Below are positions 1 to 12,474 of a DNA stretch of 64,000 bases, piece after piece. The stretch is from Epiperipatus broadwayi (taxonomy: Eukaryota; Onychophora; Udeonychophora; Euonychophora; Peripatidae): positions 4,281,336-4,345,335 of the forward strand of contig JAQFVV010000014.1 in NCBI GenBank assembly GCA_028023455.1. The letters run 5' to 3'. A program made the translations under genes and the position numbers. Each line of letters opens with the position of its first letter. Positions within the stretch are counted from its first letter, which is position 1. The notes beneath the pieces are model-generated. The model had not been told where the DNA came from and did no database searches. It worked only from the letters and a program-made list of their open reading frames with translations.

Positions 1-2909
1 TCACCCAAAAGTTTCAAATTTTGGTTCAAACACCAGTTGTATAAAGCATGAAACTTTTTTTAGCTTCCAATAAATTATTTTTTTTAAGGTTGCTAGTCCA
101 TACTCAACTTACTTATTCACCTGTTAATGATCACTACTCTGATATATAGTTATTATTACTTAAAAGTGTGGAATAGGGTATAATAGAGTTAAAACAAACT
201 GAAAAACAACAATCCTAGTAAATAATACATTATTTTTCATTGTTTTTATTTTATTTTATGAAAAGCTATTGAAGAGTGTCATAACCTGCAGTGGATCATT
301 TACAGATTTGTAATACTGTCAAAAATTATTTTTTCAGACTTAAATTTGTAGTAATCTCATGTTTTTGGTATGCTCACATATGCAATACTCCCTAATTGAT
401 AGATATTTTTGTCATTTTTTTTTATTAAAATAGTAATTTTCTACAAAAACATGATTTATGATTATTTAGAATAGGATATATATTTACAAAAGTTATTGCT
501 CATACAAATTAGTGAAAGCATTAATATTGAATGAGTTTATAGGCTAGCAATTATTATAGTTTACATATTTTTTAGACTTATTCACCAAGAAATAAAGTCT
601 TATAATAATTTAGAATTCACATTCTCCAAAAAAATTTTTTTACAAAGTTTATAAATAATCCATTTTCTGGTATCAACATCAATCTACTAGTCAAACAAAA
701 ATGACAACCTGAATAAATTTATAATGTCGACTTGTACATTTAACAGCCATAATTTATTTATGAACTTATTAAAATTAGTAGAATATATTTATATTTAACT
801 TTAAATAAGTCTTATGGCTAAAAGTTGTTGAAAATGCTTTAAAAACATAAGTAATATGTTGAATATTTTAAGAATAAAATAAAGAGAGAATATATAAATA
901 ATCAAAAAGTTAATTACTAAGAAAGTCACATAATATTTAAATATTTCCATGTAGTTGTAATGCCAATTGTTATAGTCTATAATTTTAAAATTTCTTTTTT
1001 TGTTTGGCGGAAGATCAGTTATTTATTAAACCATGCCATTTGATAAATTATATATGAATATTCTTTATTATTTGGCAATGAACAATTAACTATTTATCTA
1101 TCTACAAAACTGGGGGTGTGATCAGAATATTTCTAGAAATCATCTATTCTGATATTTTTAATTTTATCAACCTGAGAATTGATCCAAATTTTTTCATGTT
1201 GACTATTGTGCTAAACTGTGAAAAACAAAGATGGTTTATGTTAAAATAATAGATTACTAAACTATAATTGTTGGAAGTCTGATATATTTTTGCAATAGTT
1301 GTGACAAACACTTGCAGATTTTATGTAATAATATATAGAAAATGTAGTTTTTGTTAGATCTTGAAGATAGATAGTATATCACATCGAACACACACACAAA
1401 AAAAAACAAATAAATTGTGAAAATGGTTTTTATTAAAAAAAAAGTGTTTCGAATGTTAAAGAATGTTAACAAAATGGTGATACTAATTCTTGCCTAGTTA
1501 TAATTAATTGATTTGAACCACATCATTTAATGTTTAATGTAAAAAGAAATTGAATGTGTTTACTAAATTTAATAAACATGTTTAAACTCTGGCTTAGTAT
1601 TTCTTTTTATATTAGTATTAATATGGCAGAATATCAAGATATATTTACATCTAATGTCTATGTATGATACCATTAAAACATATATTTAAAAATATAATGC
1701 CAAGAGAAGGGTCTATTTCTTCAATCATGAAAATATATGAGAAGACATTTTTTATATGTGTGTGTTCTAGAGCTAATATTAATAGATGTAATTAGGCAAT
1801 TAGATTTTAGATAAGTTAATAAATTTTTTTAATATCAACAAGCCACTAAAAGAGATGTGTCCAGTTTATGCTAATCACATATTTTTCCACATATTATTGG
1901 AACATTAAATGAGTGATACTACTATATATATATATGATATCTCTAATATCAACATTAAAATAAATGGTTCTATACATATAGTCAAATTAAGCTCACAAAA
2001 TTCTTAATCTCAGGATCTTTTTAGAAATCCACCAAGAACTATAAGTATTAATACTATAATTACCAGTGGGAATGATAAAAATATTCAAACTAGAAAAAAA
2101 GACATAATGTCCATTTTGGGTACTGATGATGAGAATACAATGTAGGCACTTTAAGAAGCAGACTGACTATTCATTTCTTTCTGTAATAAAATTTTTACAA
2201 TAAAACCATAATTAATGAAATATTTAGTATTTAGGTAGTTTTGTTTTCTCTCATTTTCTCTATATAAGATGAGCATCACTTTTAAAGATCTTTTGTTTAA
2301 TTAAAGTGTTAATGAATAAAAAGACTATATATACTTGAATGTAATAATAAGATAGGAAAAACATATATAAGTCATGAAGAAAATTAATAATATTTATAGG
2401 TAAATTAAAATGACTAAATATTGTTTTGATACATACAAATAAGAAGTTTTGTTTGAATTGATATAAGAATAAATGTATTGTTGTTCTCAGAGTAAAACTG
2501 ATCCATTTTTGTTATCTTAGTATACTTGAGGTTATCAAAATTTATATTTAAGCATTTATTAAAAGAACAAGATTTACTACATAATGCTCTTCTGAATATT
2601 AAATGATATTAACAAATCGTCACATAACTCCAGTTTACATATTATTTTTTAATAACAAATTCTCTTTCTTTTATTTCATTTATAGCATATGCATTATGTA
2701 AGTTGGTGTCATGTGATGCTTTATTGGTTTCTAATCAATTTTGGGCAAAAAAAAAGTACCTACACCCAAGTACATTATAATATATAGATATCAAATTAGT
2801 TCAGGAAACATAAAACTATACAAGCAACCAAGCATAGATTTAATGCATTAATATATTTTTGAACTATAAGCTGGTAGCTTGATATTTAAAAAAAGCTGTA
2901 AAAGGTGAT

Positions 2910-3010
2910 TTGCTGAAAAAAAGCATTAGATCCTAAAACTCCACATCCAATAAATCTAGATTCAAAACTCTTCATTGATGAAAGCCATAAGAAATGAATT
3001 AGTCTAAAGA
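2910..3010 (+). repeat. Rep-A interspersed repeat, degenerate copy
   Basis: Shares the block TTGATGAAAGCCATAAG followed by AATTAGTCTAAAG with the better copies at 5465 and 5875. It is weaker and shorter than they are. The boundaries are approximate. Confidence 0.5.
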
Positions 3011-5464
3011 TATGAATAAAACAACACTACATATAGAGTTATTATGCATTATTGTTTAGCAACTATTGATTATTCAAGCTTATATAAAATGGCTTAAGTT
3101 GAATAAAGGAAAGAGACTTTGCTACTGAACAACTAATAACTTGTTTTATCAAAAAAGAATGATTATTGATTTTGTTACAAATTACTTCAAAAAATATTTA
3201 TATGATTGTAATACACATATAGAAATAAATGACTTCCATTTTACAAAGTGCTATAAAATTTAAAAAAAAAAACATCTACAAAACTACAATTGTGATCTTA
3301 TAAAAATGTTTAATAGATTCTGTTAAAAATAGATATTACTAGATGACTTAGTTTTATACAAAAAAGAAGCATAAACTCTGTAGAAGTGCAGCAAATGATC
3401 TTGAATTTAGACATAAATATTAGAAGAATTCAGGTACAAATTTTGATAGCAGTTTTGTGAAGATAAATAGAGAATCCTGGTAGTTTGAACAAATTGAAAA
3501 TATGTTTTTTATAGTTAAAAAATGCATCCCTTTCCATTCTACTGATGATAATAATATTGTTAACAAAGGGTGAAATGTGTGTGTTTTTTTTTTTTAAAAA
3601 TTAAATTTTAAACGTTTTGAGTAATATTAATTTTTTCTCTTTTAGTATTGAAGAATTGAATTTATAACCTTTAGATTTGTGATTATTTAATTCAATGTGA
3701 TACTCTAACTATCAGAACATTATAATTAATTAAAGCATCATATTAAATGTAGCATTCTTAAATCTAAAGATTATCAGGTTGATTCATTAATGGATAGGAC
3801 AGCAGCATCTTATAAAGAGAGGATTATCAGTTGAAACATTGTATTATAAATTAATCAGTGTGTTATTATTAACTACTAAATATATTTTAAAAAGGTTAAT
3901 TAAACTTTGATTTTTTCTAAAAATATTTAATAATTAAACTATATGATGGAAATACTCCAATATATAATCTTCATAAATTTTCAGATAAATAGTAAAAAGT
4001 TAAGATTCTGATTAGGACTTAGTAAGTAGGCATAATGTCTAATTTTTTATGAAATAAACATTATAATAATATGAATTCTTTGTTCATTTTAAAATAAATT
4101 ATATTAAAAAAAGCATTTGTTTCTTAGGACAATACACCAAATATATTTTTTGTTGTTGTGCTAATGTTCTTAAAGTGATGAATTAATTTCTGTATATTCT
4201 ATGTAAAATAAACAAACAAGAAAATAAAAATAATTGTATGAATATACCAAAACAAAGCTAGTAGCATTTAAAAAATATTTTTTTATTATAGACTAAATAA
4301 TATGTTTAATGACTGTGATTTTTTTAAAAAAGTCTTTTCATAAGTAAAATCTATTATTTTGTGATTTTTTTCCTAAATATAATACTAATTCAAGATTTGA
4401 TATCAACTTTCATCATTATTAATTTATGATACCAAGTATTTGCAGTAATCTCATAAGCAAACATAATAGTATCATTTTTGCTATATCCTAAATTCAACTG
4501 CTTGGTGTTGAATTGTTCTTATATTAGCATTTCTAAAATAATATGTAAATTTATGTATACACCAGGTAAGTGTGATTTATCTGTAAATATTTTTTTTTTT
4601 ACAAAATACATAATAAATCCCAATAAATTATTCATATTAAAAGTATTTTGAAGTAATATGAGCATTAAACATATGATATATTTTAGGGTAGCAGGCAATA
4701 AAATATTTCCAAATGATAAATTTTTTTAATTTCTCATTTTGATAACAAGCCCAGAATATGATAAACAGAATCAAATTGGTAATAAAAATTCAATATTCTT
4801 GGTACATGTCTTCATGTAGTTTCATTTATTATTATAAAAAAAAAAAAAAAACGATAACAAAAAACAAAATTCAAACAAACATAGTAAATTTTCTTAACTA
4901 AAAAAACTAATATCATTATGAAATCATATTAAAACTTTTTCATGGCCCAAGGAAATTTGAATACATTTCTACAATTTGTGAATTATAATAGTAGATCTGT
5001 GAATAAAATTATAGATTCTAAATTTACAAACTTATTAAAATTATTAGAATTTCATCTGCTTAGTATTTGAAACTGTAAGTTGGATTGACAAATAATTACA
5101 ACACTATTAATATAATAGTATTACACTTTTGCAACTTTGATGCTCATCATTTACTATTGAAGTGATCAATATGAATAGACATTAATGTGAAAAAATGGGC
5201 TTTGTTTACAAGTTTATTAAAATGATTCTTTAGAAAACTGATTTATGGATTTTAATAATATATTCAAACTTATTAAACCACTATAACATCTCATTTACCA
5301 GTTCTTATGATTACACAATCTGTTAACACAATATCAACTTACCCAATATAGTATTACCACCTAGTACAGCCAAAGTAATCAATATATGTTAGATGGTTAA
5401 TGCATCAAAATGCTTATCTGGTCGAACTTGGTTAATAGCTCTATAGTTAACTAAAACACAAAAG

Positions 5465-5675
5465 TGGCTGCTAGAATGATGCATTAGATTCAAAGATCTG
5501 GGTGCAATGCTTTCAGGTCCAATACTCCTCACTGATGAAGTCCATAAGCTAAAAATTAGTCTGGGTGATGAGTAGCATTAGATAGGGATTTTGATGCATT
5601 AAACTTCTAGCATCTACTGATTACTGTGGCTTTCATTAGGTGTAAGTATTGTATGTGGAAAAGTTGTTAGTGTGT
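5465..5675 (+). repeat. Rep-A interspersed repeat, copy 2
   Basis: This ~200 bp unit carries, in order, a GGCTGCTAGAATGATGCATT start, the block CTCCTCACTGATGAAG, AATTAGTCTGGGTGATGAG, TTTGATGCATTAAACTTCTA and GCATCTACTGATTACTGTGG. The same order of blocks recurs at 5875-6100 and, reversed, at 23675-23880. There is no coding potential and no clear tRNA-type promoter box. The class is unknown; it could be a SINE-like or non-autonomous DNA element. Confidence 0.7.
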
Positions 5676-5874
5676 TAATAGATTGTATTTGAATAAGAAA
5701 TGGTGATCATGTGATGTTATAGCAGACAAGTCCAAGAATATTGCAAAAAACCAAAGACATCAAAATGAATATAGATACTGAACTGGGTTCAGATCAGTAT
5801 GACTATGCAAGTGAATTAGCTTGGAATGAAAACATTATTGTGTTTTTAGTTTAGACTCATAATTTTATAGACAA

Positions 5875-6100
5875 CTGACTGCTGGAAGAAGACATTAGAA
5901 CCATAGTTCTAAGTATAGGACTCTCAGATCTGAAGCTCCTCACTGATGAAAGCCTTAAATTAGAAACAAGTCTGAAGATATTGGATGAGTGGTCACTAGA
6001 AAGAGAATTTGATGCATTAATCTTCTAGCATCCATTGATTACTATGTCTTGCATCAGGTAGCAATATTCTATGAGAAAAGTTGGTACTGTGCATATTCCA
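5875..6100 (+). repeat. Rep-A interspersed repeat, copy 3
   Basis: Same block order as the copy at 5465, including CTCCTCACTGATGAAAGCC, TTGATGCATTAATCTTCTAG and CATCCATTGATTACTATG, and it ends near GAGAAAAGTTGGTACTGTG. It lies about 410 bp from copy 2 in the same orientation. This could be a local duplication or two independent insertions. Confidence 0.7.
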
Positions 6101-6629
6101 GCTTACTTGGTTTGTGAACAAATTTATATATTCTAAATGTTATATATTTAATAACTATGATTTATTTAGAAGTTTACTAAAATTAACATATATGTATAAA
6201 AAATAAAAGACCCCTAAATATTTCATTGTTGGGCAAAGGCCTTTCTAGTGACTCCTAATAAAAAAAACAGTGAATGTGCAATATACATCATATTCACCAA
6301 TCAGTATTGGTGTGAATATTTTTCCATACTTGTTTTATTCTTTAGGCAATATTATCTATATACCTATTTATCAACCAATATTAGTTGGATTGACTATGCC
6401 ATAATATAACAGAGAAATAAAATCTTAGACTTTTGTTGAAATTACATTTGATTCTGATTCAAATCCCAGATTATAGATCTGATAGATAAATACATTGCCT
6501 TTGGATAACACGACTTTTAGTACTACATATGGATAAATTACAGAATATTTTTCAGTACGAACACTATGACAACTAAACTAAAATTTAAATTAATGTTGCA
6601 AAAACAAATACACAAATAAAAACACTTAC

Positions 6630-6764
6630 TTTCCCCATAGCTGCAATAAAACCTATATCCCGAATATATTTCCAGCTGAGATCTTTTCCTCGATCATACA
6701 TTCCTCCCTTCTCAACAAGATGTTTCAGTAATGCTATTGGTTGCTGAGTTCCGTATTCATCAAT
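6630..6764 (-). CDS. DNAH10: Axonemal dynein heavy chain exon following Walker B (AAA3)
   Basis: This internal exon of exactly 45 codons is in phase 0 and continues the reading frame of the exon at 57643-57795. It encodes IDEYGTQQPIALLKHLVEKG, then GMYDRGKDLSWKYIRDIGF and IAAMGK. In the protein family this block directly follows the Walker B sequence DDMNMPx, so no exon is missing between the two. The minus-strand acceptor is a T-rich tract ending TATAG above 6764. The donor is GTAAGT directly after the AAA codon for Lys, below 6630. The next residues expected in the family (a glycine-rich GGGRNEVDPRF-type block with sensor residues) are not in the window, so that exon lies further downstream of the minus strand. 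No stop codons or frameshifts are present, and the exon looks functional. Confidence 0.95.
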
Positions 6765-6959
6765 CTATAAAAAAATAATAATTGTATCATTAATTGTTCA
6801 AAAGTGAAGTGACCATCAAAAATGACAGATTGACTACAATAGTTTTTCATTCAATTGACAAAACGTTTTTTTTTTATTTTTTTTACTTAATTAAAAATAA
6901 TGCATATTAAGAAGTTATAATAACTCTTATTATATAAAAATTATCAATAAAGAATTCCT

Positions 6960-8895
6960 TTGAGAAAGACTAAATATAACTGTATATCCAAATAAAGATA
7001 CAAAAGAATTGGATTATATTTTGACTAGTAAAAAAATATATTCATGATTGTATTGTTTTTAATAGCTTCAGCAGAAGAAATAATTTATTGATTTGTGAGA
7101 TGTAAAATATATGTTTATGTAAAACGAGACAAAAATTAATAATAAAAATACAGTATTAATAGTTAATATTATCAATTTTCAGAAACAGTGCAAAAAAATT
7201 AAAGTAAAACTTGTTAATCATTATAAAATATTGGCAAACTTTGAAGATGGTTCAAATTAATTGAGATCAATATGAAGATAACTGATAATCTGCTAAGAAC
7301 TGTAAAAAAATCGCTAGAACACAACAACCACAATTCACCAATAAATTTTCAAACTGAGACAACATAATATAATATGAAGAAAGAAGGAATATGAAAATAT
7401 ATAAAAATTATCTGTTAAAAGAATTGAATAACTGTAGTTCTATTCAATTCTATATAATAAAAGACTTAATACTGACATAAAAAAATATATATGTTATTTG
7501 GAAAGAAAAAAAATAAAAGATTTCAAAGTATAAAACAAAATCTTAGGATTGGGAAAAGTTATTCATCAATATAAAGAAAAATGGAACAATTATTAAAGAG
7601 AAAAATAACATTATGAAATGTGAAGAAGAGTTCTACAAACAAGTATATAGTAATAAAAACAAAAAAAAAGTGACTATTATAATTACTACATTTTCTTTAT
7701 TCAGAATTTTAAATAAAAAGTGAAATATGCAATTAAATTTATATAAAAAAAAAAGGCTCCAGGAAATGATGTAATTATTATTATTTTAAAATGAGCAAGT
7801 GAAAAAATAGAACCATTGCTGGTGAAATTATATTATATATGAAATGTGCAAAATCTTTATTAAGATAACTACAACTATATTACAGAACACTTCATGTTCA
7901 ACTCAATCAAAAGAATATGATGGATTTAAAAGTAATTTTAATACAGTGAGTCATTCCAAGTATTGAGAGAAATTATAGAAAATATCAATGAATGTAAGAT
8001 GCCCTTATGTTTGCATTTGTAGATTATCTGCTATGATTACAGATTTGAATTATCCAAAACATAGACATAGGGCAATGCCATATTCTAAAGAATATTAATC
8101 AAACTGCAACAGCAATGATTACATTATATTGTAATATTAAGAAGATTAAACTGAAGGAGGATGCATGGCAGAGTGATTTCATATCTTGCAGTTTTACAAA
8201 AAATATTTAAATGAGAAGCTAAGGGATGGTAAAAACAATGCTTCACAACTTTTGAAAATATTGCAAGAGTTTTTAGATAAAAGTAAGAAAGTAGGACTCA
8301 AGATAAATATTAAAAAAATTAAATAATGTTCAATGGATTTATCAGAAAAAGAAAACAAAGATTGATTATCATAAATTAGAAGAAATCTGCAAAGGCAGAT
8401 GAGAACATAATAGATGAATTAAGCTCATTATAGAATTAAACTTGGCAGAAGACTTTTTGGATTGACATGAGTTAAAAAATATATAATGTGTCTGAAAATT
8501 GAGGTTTTGAACTAATGCTTTACTATTTCTTACTCATGGATATTGAACTTGGATGCTTAACAGATGAACAATATAGAAAACTTGAAATTAACTGACAATG
8601 TATGAGATGTATATTAAGAACAGAAAAGGTTGATGTAAAATGTATTATTTAAAAAAATATGAGAGAAGTTAAACTGGCTAAGCATATTGCTAAAAACATG
8701 ATAATAGGTCAATGGGTGGTGTTTTAGAAATGAATCACAAGACATTTCAACAATGTAAAAAAAATTAGTAGTGTGAATAGATGAAATAAAGAAGTTTTTT
8801 GATGTGATGAGAAATGAATGGCTGCAAATCAGAAAAACTATATTAAATTTGGTGAGCCATCATTCTACAGTGTATTTATAATGGTTAAAAATGAA
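6960..8895 (+). mobile_element. RTE-like LINE, decayed copy A (end of endonuclease through 3' end)
   Basis: A heavily mutated copy of the RTE-like LINE that is better preserved on the minus strand at 44311-49112. Short frames recover the end of the endonuclease (ELDYILTSKKIYSHD near 7005-7060), the linker (LANFEDGSN near 7230), a GTIIKEKNNIMKCEEEFYKQ block near 7590, and the RT region (AIKF, then APGND near 7730-7770). The C-terminal block follows near 8690-8740. The end near 8855-8890 (CATTCTACAGTG, then AATGGTTAA) matches the 3' terminus of the 44311 copy, which fixes the shared 3' end. Many stops and frameshifts interrupt it, so it is inactive. It begins ~200 bp from the dynein exon, inside the intron. 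Confidence 0.75.
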
Positions 8896-9149
8896 TAAAA
8901 ATAATAATACTGCATAGAATATAGTTTTTTAGATCTAGTTCATATAGTTTCAAAGCACTTTAAATACCAAATTGATAAGGTAAAATTCTTACCTATATAC
9001 AGTTGTTATAATTTTCAATCATCCAATTACTTTTTTTTTTCTGCTGATTTTGGAAATTATAAATTTGATAAAAATTATTGCATTTAATCATTTAATCAAG
9101 GTCAAATATGCAGATGGAGCTATAACATGTCCATATGTCTCCTGCCAAT

Positions 9150-9700
9150 ATTATGAACTCTCAAGATCAATGTTCCTTTTAATCAAACATATCAGGAATT
9201 TATTAGCAACAATGTGAAAATTCTCTATGACAACAAGGACATAAATTTCCAATAACATCCACAGCTTCAGAGATACAAATTGTAAGTAAACATTCAGATA
9301 TGTCATCAGCAGTGATGCACAAATTCTCCATGATAACCAAAGTAAGGATTCAGATATTACTTTCTCCAAAAACCAAATTACAAATTTTGAAAATCCTCAT
9401 AGCAACAAGAATATAAACTCAAATAATATCAACAGCTTAAAAAAACCAAAGTCTTAATCCTAATCAAACATATGGAAATGTGTGCAGTGATGTACAATTT
9501 TTTCAGGTTAATCAGGATATAGATTCAAATGGTATTACTTGCTTCAAACCTCATACTACAAGTTCTAAAAACATACGCAAATGTCATCAGCAACAATGTA
9601 AAACATTACATACTAACAACAATATAATCACAAACACTCCAAGGTCAATTCCACATTTCACAAAACTACTCTCAATGACATTATAAATTAGAATCTAAAT
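9150..9700 (+). other. Asn/Ser-rich degenerate stretch before Tx1-like ORF1
   Basis: A CAA- and TCA-rich segment with reiterated short phrases such as ATGTCATCAGCA and AACAATGT. It has no complete frame. From its position and composition it may be the start of the ORF1 remnant that follows, but I cannot align it to a known domain. Confidence 0.35.
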
Positions 9701-10985
9701 ATATAACAGCTCCATCACCCTCCCACCATAGACTAATATCAGAAACACTAGAAAATATTAGTGACAGATTTCTTAGCACTATCCCCCAGGTTTTTTATAC
9801 AACATTTAAGAGATTTTTTGCACCCAAGTCTCTGGTGCTATCAGTCACAGATAAAAATGCCTCAGCAACTCTCTAGTCACATCACACTGCATGGGATGTG
9901 GGATTTGATCAGACAGATGGCATCATCCAAATTCTAGGTACCTAGTGATTGAATTTTTTCAGGTTGACCAAAAGCACTTGGAAACAATTTATTGATAATA
10001 GTTGGTCCAAATTGGAATTGCACCATCAGGGTGTTGAAAAATTCCTATTCTGGAAAAATCCCACAAGATTTCCAATGGATGATGCAGCCTTATAGCAACA
10101 TAATCTTTATCAATCAATTCTGGTCAAAGATACACCTGCACCTATTTGAGGCAACAGATACAAATTAAAAATTGACTGCACCCAGAGATTTACCTGAATA
10201 TGATCCCTGTCCAAAGTTTCAAGCAAGAGGCAACTTTATGTTTATACATTCAGGATATAAAACCTTAATGCTATGCCTGTGGACAGAGGGGTTATTTTAC
10301 CAGTCCCAATTTCATTAACAACTATCCCTAAAACAAATTTGGAAATCATCCACTAATTAGAATCTGGCCACTCCTCATCTGGGGCTGTAACAACAGTCAG
10401 TCCAATAGTTTGACAGCTTCTTGGATGTCCCCCTATTCCACAGCAGATACACAATTCATGTCAATTAATTCCACCCTTATACCAGAACAAGTATCTCACT
10501 CTGTCCCCATTGTGTACACATAATCAACTTTGCATCCAGAATCTAGTCAACCTGATACCACTGCTGATGCAACAAAATACCACAATATAGCACTAATGCT
10601 CAGACTCCTTGTGAGATGGAGCAATGTGTAAAATACAGAATCAACCCATCACAAGAAAGAAAACTTCAATAAATTTCATGAAAACAATGGCTCCATGACT
10701 ATCACCCTATAGCATTTGATTTCTGACACCCCTATTAACCCATGCAAACTACCACATCATTGTATCACCCTAATCACTCAACCTACTCACCCTCTAAACC
10801 AGAACTAACACTATCCCAATATAATCCCCTCCAATCAAACATCAAATGTCCTCAATAACAATTCATCAACAAATAATTGCACCGACTGATATTCTACAGG
10901 GAACAATAACAGAATCAAATGGCCTTTCACAGTCTTTTTCAACCCCCCTGTCATCATTGTCTCTTTATTTATTCTATGTAACTGA
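9701..10985 (+). pseudogene. Tx1-like LINE ORF1 (gag-type) remnant
   Basis: This region is noticeably less AT-rich than its surroundings. Short open stretches on the plus strand include a segment with VTDKNASATL and HHTAWDVGFDQTDGIIQILG (about 9840-9945). Near 10270-10310 is a degenerate CCHC zinc knuckle reading CYACGQRGYFTSP, in which the usual His is Tyr and the last Cys is lost. A long Ser/Thr/Pro/Gln-rich tail follows. CCHC knuckles of this kind sit in the ORF1 nucleic-acid-binding protein of Tx1/L1-type LINEs. Its position upstream of a Tx1-like RT at 12970-14480 supports the assignment. It is broken by multiple stops. No endonuclease was found between them, perhaps lost when copy B was inserted or by later deletion. 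Confidence 0.55.
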
Positions 10986-11089
10986 AATAATAGGGCTCAA
11001 AGTATGAGGCCTCAATTCTCCATCAATGCTATATCAATTACCAAAATGGATTACTATAATTTAACCTCATCTCTTCAGATTACAGAAAT

Positions 11090-12474
11090 CATTAATGAAT
11101 CATTTTTGTATATCTTCATATTCCTTATTTTTTTCATAAATTCTCTAGTCTCAGTAGAAATTTTATTGGTCAATTGCTGCTTTTTTCTACCAGCTATCTT
11201 TGTTGCAGTTTTTAAAAGTGTATCAATATTTTCATATTAATTTCATTCAAATCTGAATCATGTTCAAAATCTACTAATACTTGAAACCGATTTATAAGTT
11301 CTAAAATTCATTAGAATGTTTCTGAAGATTAGGAATATCAACTTGAAATATTGTTTTTCTTAATAATTTTTGTCTCTCTAGTTTTTCATTAACACATATC
11401 TTACACCTTACTAATTGCTGATCACTAGCTATGTTTAATTTATTAACATTATAATCTTGAAATATGTATTTTCTGTTAGTTAAAATGTAATCCAATTCTT
11501 CTGTACCTTCATTTGGATGCTTTCATGTCCATTTCCTTTTAACAAAATATAAAGTTTTTTTTTTTTTGCAAATTCCACAAGTCTATGTCCTCTCTCATTT
11601 CTATTACCATAACTAAAATTACCTACAACACTTTCATCTTCCATTTGTTTACCAATTCTAGCATTAAAGTCTCCATAACAATTTTAAAATGTTGTTTACT
11701 CTGATCAAAAGACTTTTATATATCCATATAAAAATCTTCTACTACTTTATCACTATGAGAACTTGTTGGGGCATAAACCTGAATTATCTGCATTTGGTAT
11801 CTGCTATTAAGTTGTATAACTAATCTTGCCACTCTGTCCATTACACCATCAATCTTCACAATGTTGTTTTTTCACTTTTTATTTATAATGAATCCACTTG
11901 TATTTCCAATATTTGTACCTTTATACTAGTGTACATGTCCACTTTTTAAATCAGTTGTCTCTTTATATTTTCTTCTAACTTCACCAATAATGTCCCATTT
12001 AATATAAGGCAGTTCTGCTTCTAATTCTTGCAATCTTCTTTCACTTGAAAGTCATCTGCAGTTGTAAGTACCTAAATAAAAAGTCAACATCAAATGGTAT
12101 CCTGGGTTCACAATTAGGGGATTCTTAGCACAATCTGCCTTCAGCCACTAACCAATGCCATGTTTGGTGACTTTACAGCCTTCTGGGAATAAGGTCCATA
12201 ATTTATTTTTGTCTGTTATGATTGTATATATCTTTTGGAAAAATATCATTTACACATACATTCATTCTGTCTTATCAGGCAACTGAGAAAAAATACCATG
12301 GTGTTTCTTCATCTTAAACTCAGAGGTAAAAAGCCCATAAACTCATATACTGGCTAATGTGTGTTGGTGAGCAGCCCATAAAAAATCACATAGTAACAAC
12401 AACTGAAATACCTTGCTCAGTTCCTTCAAGGCCTCCAAGAAGAATCAAAGAATCTCCTTTCAGTTAGTAGCAAA
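11090..12474 (-). mobile_element. RTE-like LINE, copy B (5' end, endonuclease and linker only)
   Basis: A minus-strand fragment homologous to 46100-46450 plus 48120-49112 of the larger copy, but without the Penelope-like element that splits that copy. It contains the 64-codon frame at 11301-11495 (MDYILTNRKYIFQDYNV, then IPNLQKHSNEF), which bridges the endonuclease end and the linker. Its upper end (TAGCAAACT near 12474) coincides with the end of homology near 49112, so both copies share the same 5' end. Its 3' half (all RT motifs) is missing, the reverse of the usual 5' truncation of LINEs. It lies inside the plus-strand Tx1-like element. It serves as a natural empty-site reference for PLE2. 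Confidence 0.75.

Larger units (their letters stand above)
1..6629 (-). other. Downstream dynein intron (partial), AT-rich
   Basis: This is intronic sequence on the 3' side of the exon ending at 6630. It is very AT-rich, with many homopolymer A and T runs and no coding signal longer than about 70 codons. The only structure I can support is the Rep-A copies near 2910-3010, 5465-5675 and 5875-6100. The stretches 1-2900, 3020-5460 and 6110-6629 show nothing else recognisable. Confidence 0.7.

Noticed and set aside
5520-5990. CTGATGA followed by GAAAC-like sequence in Rep-A copies, resembling a hammerhead core.
   Set aside because: No stem II of more than about 3 bp and no stem I pairing could be drawn, and the GAAA part is not kept in all copies.
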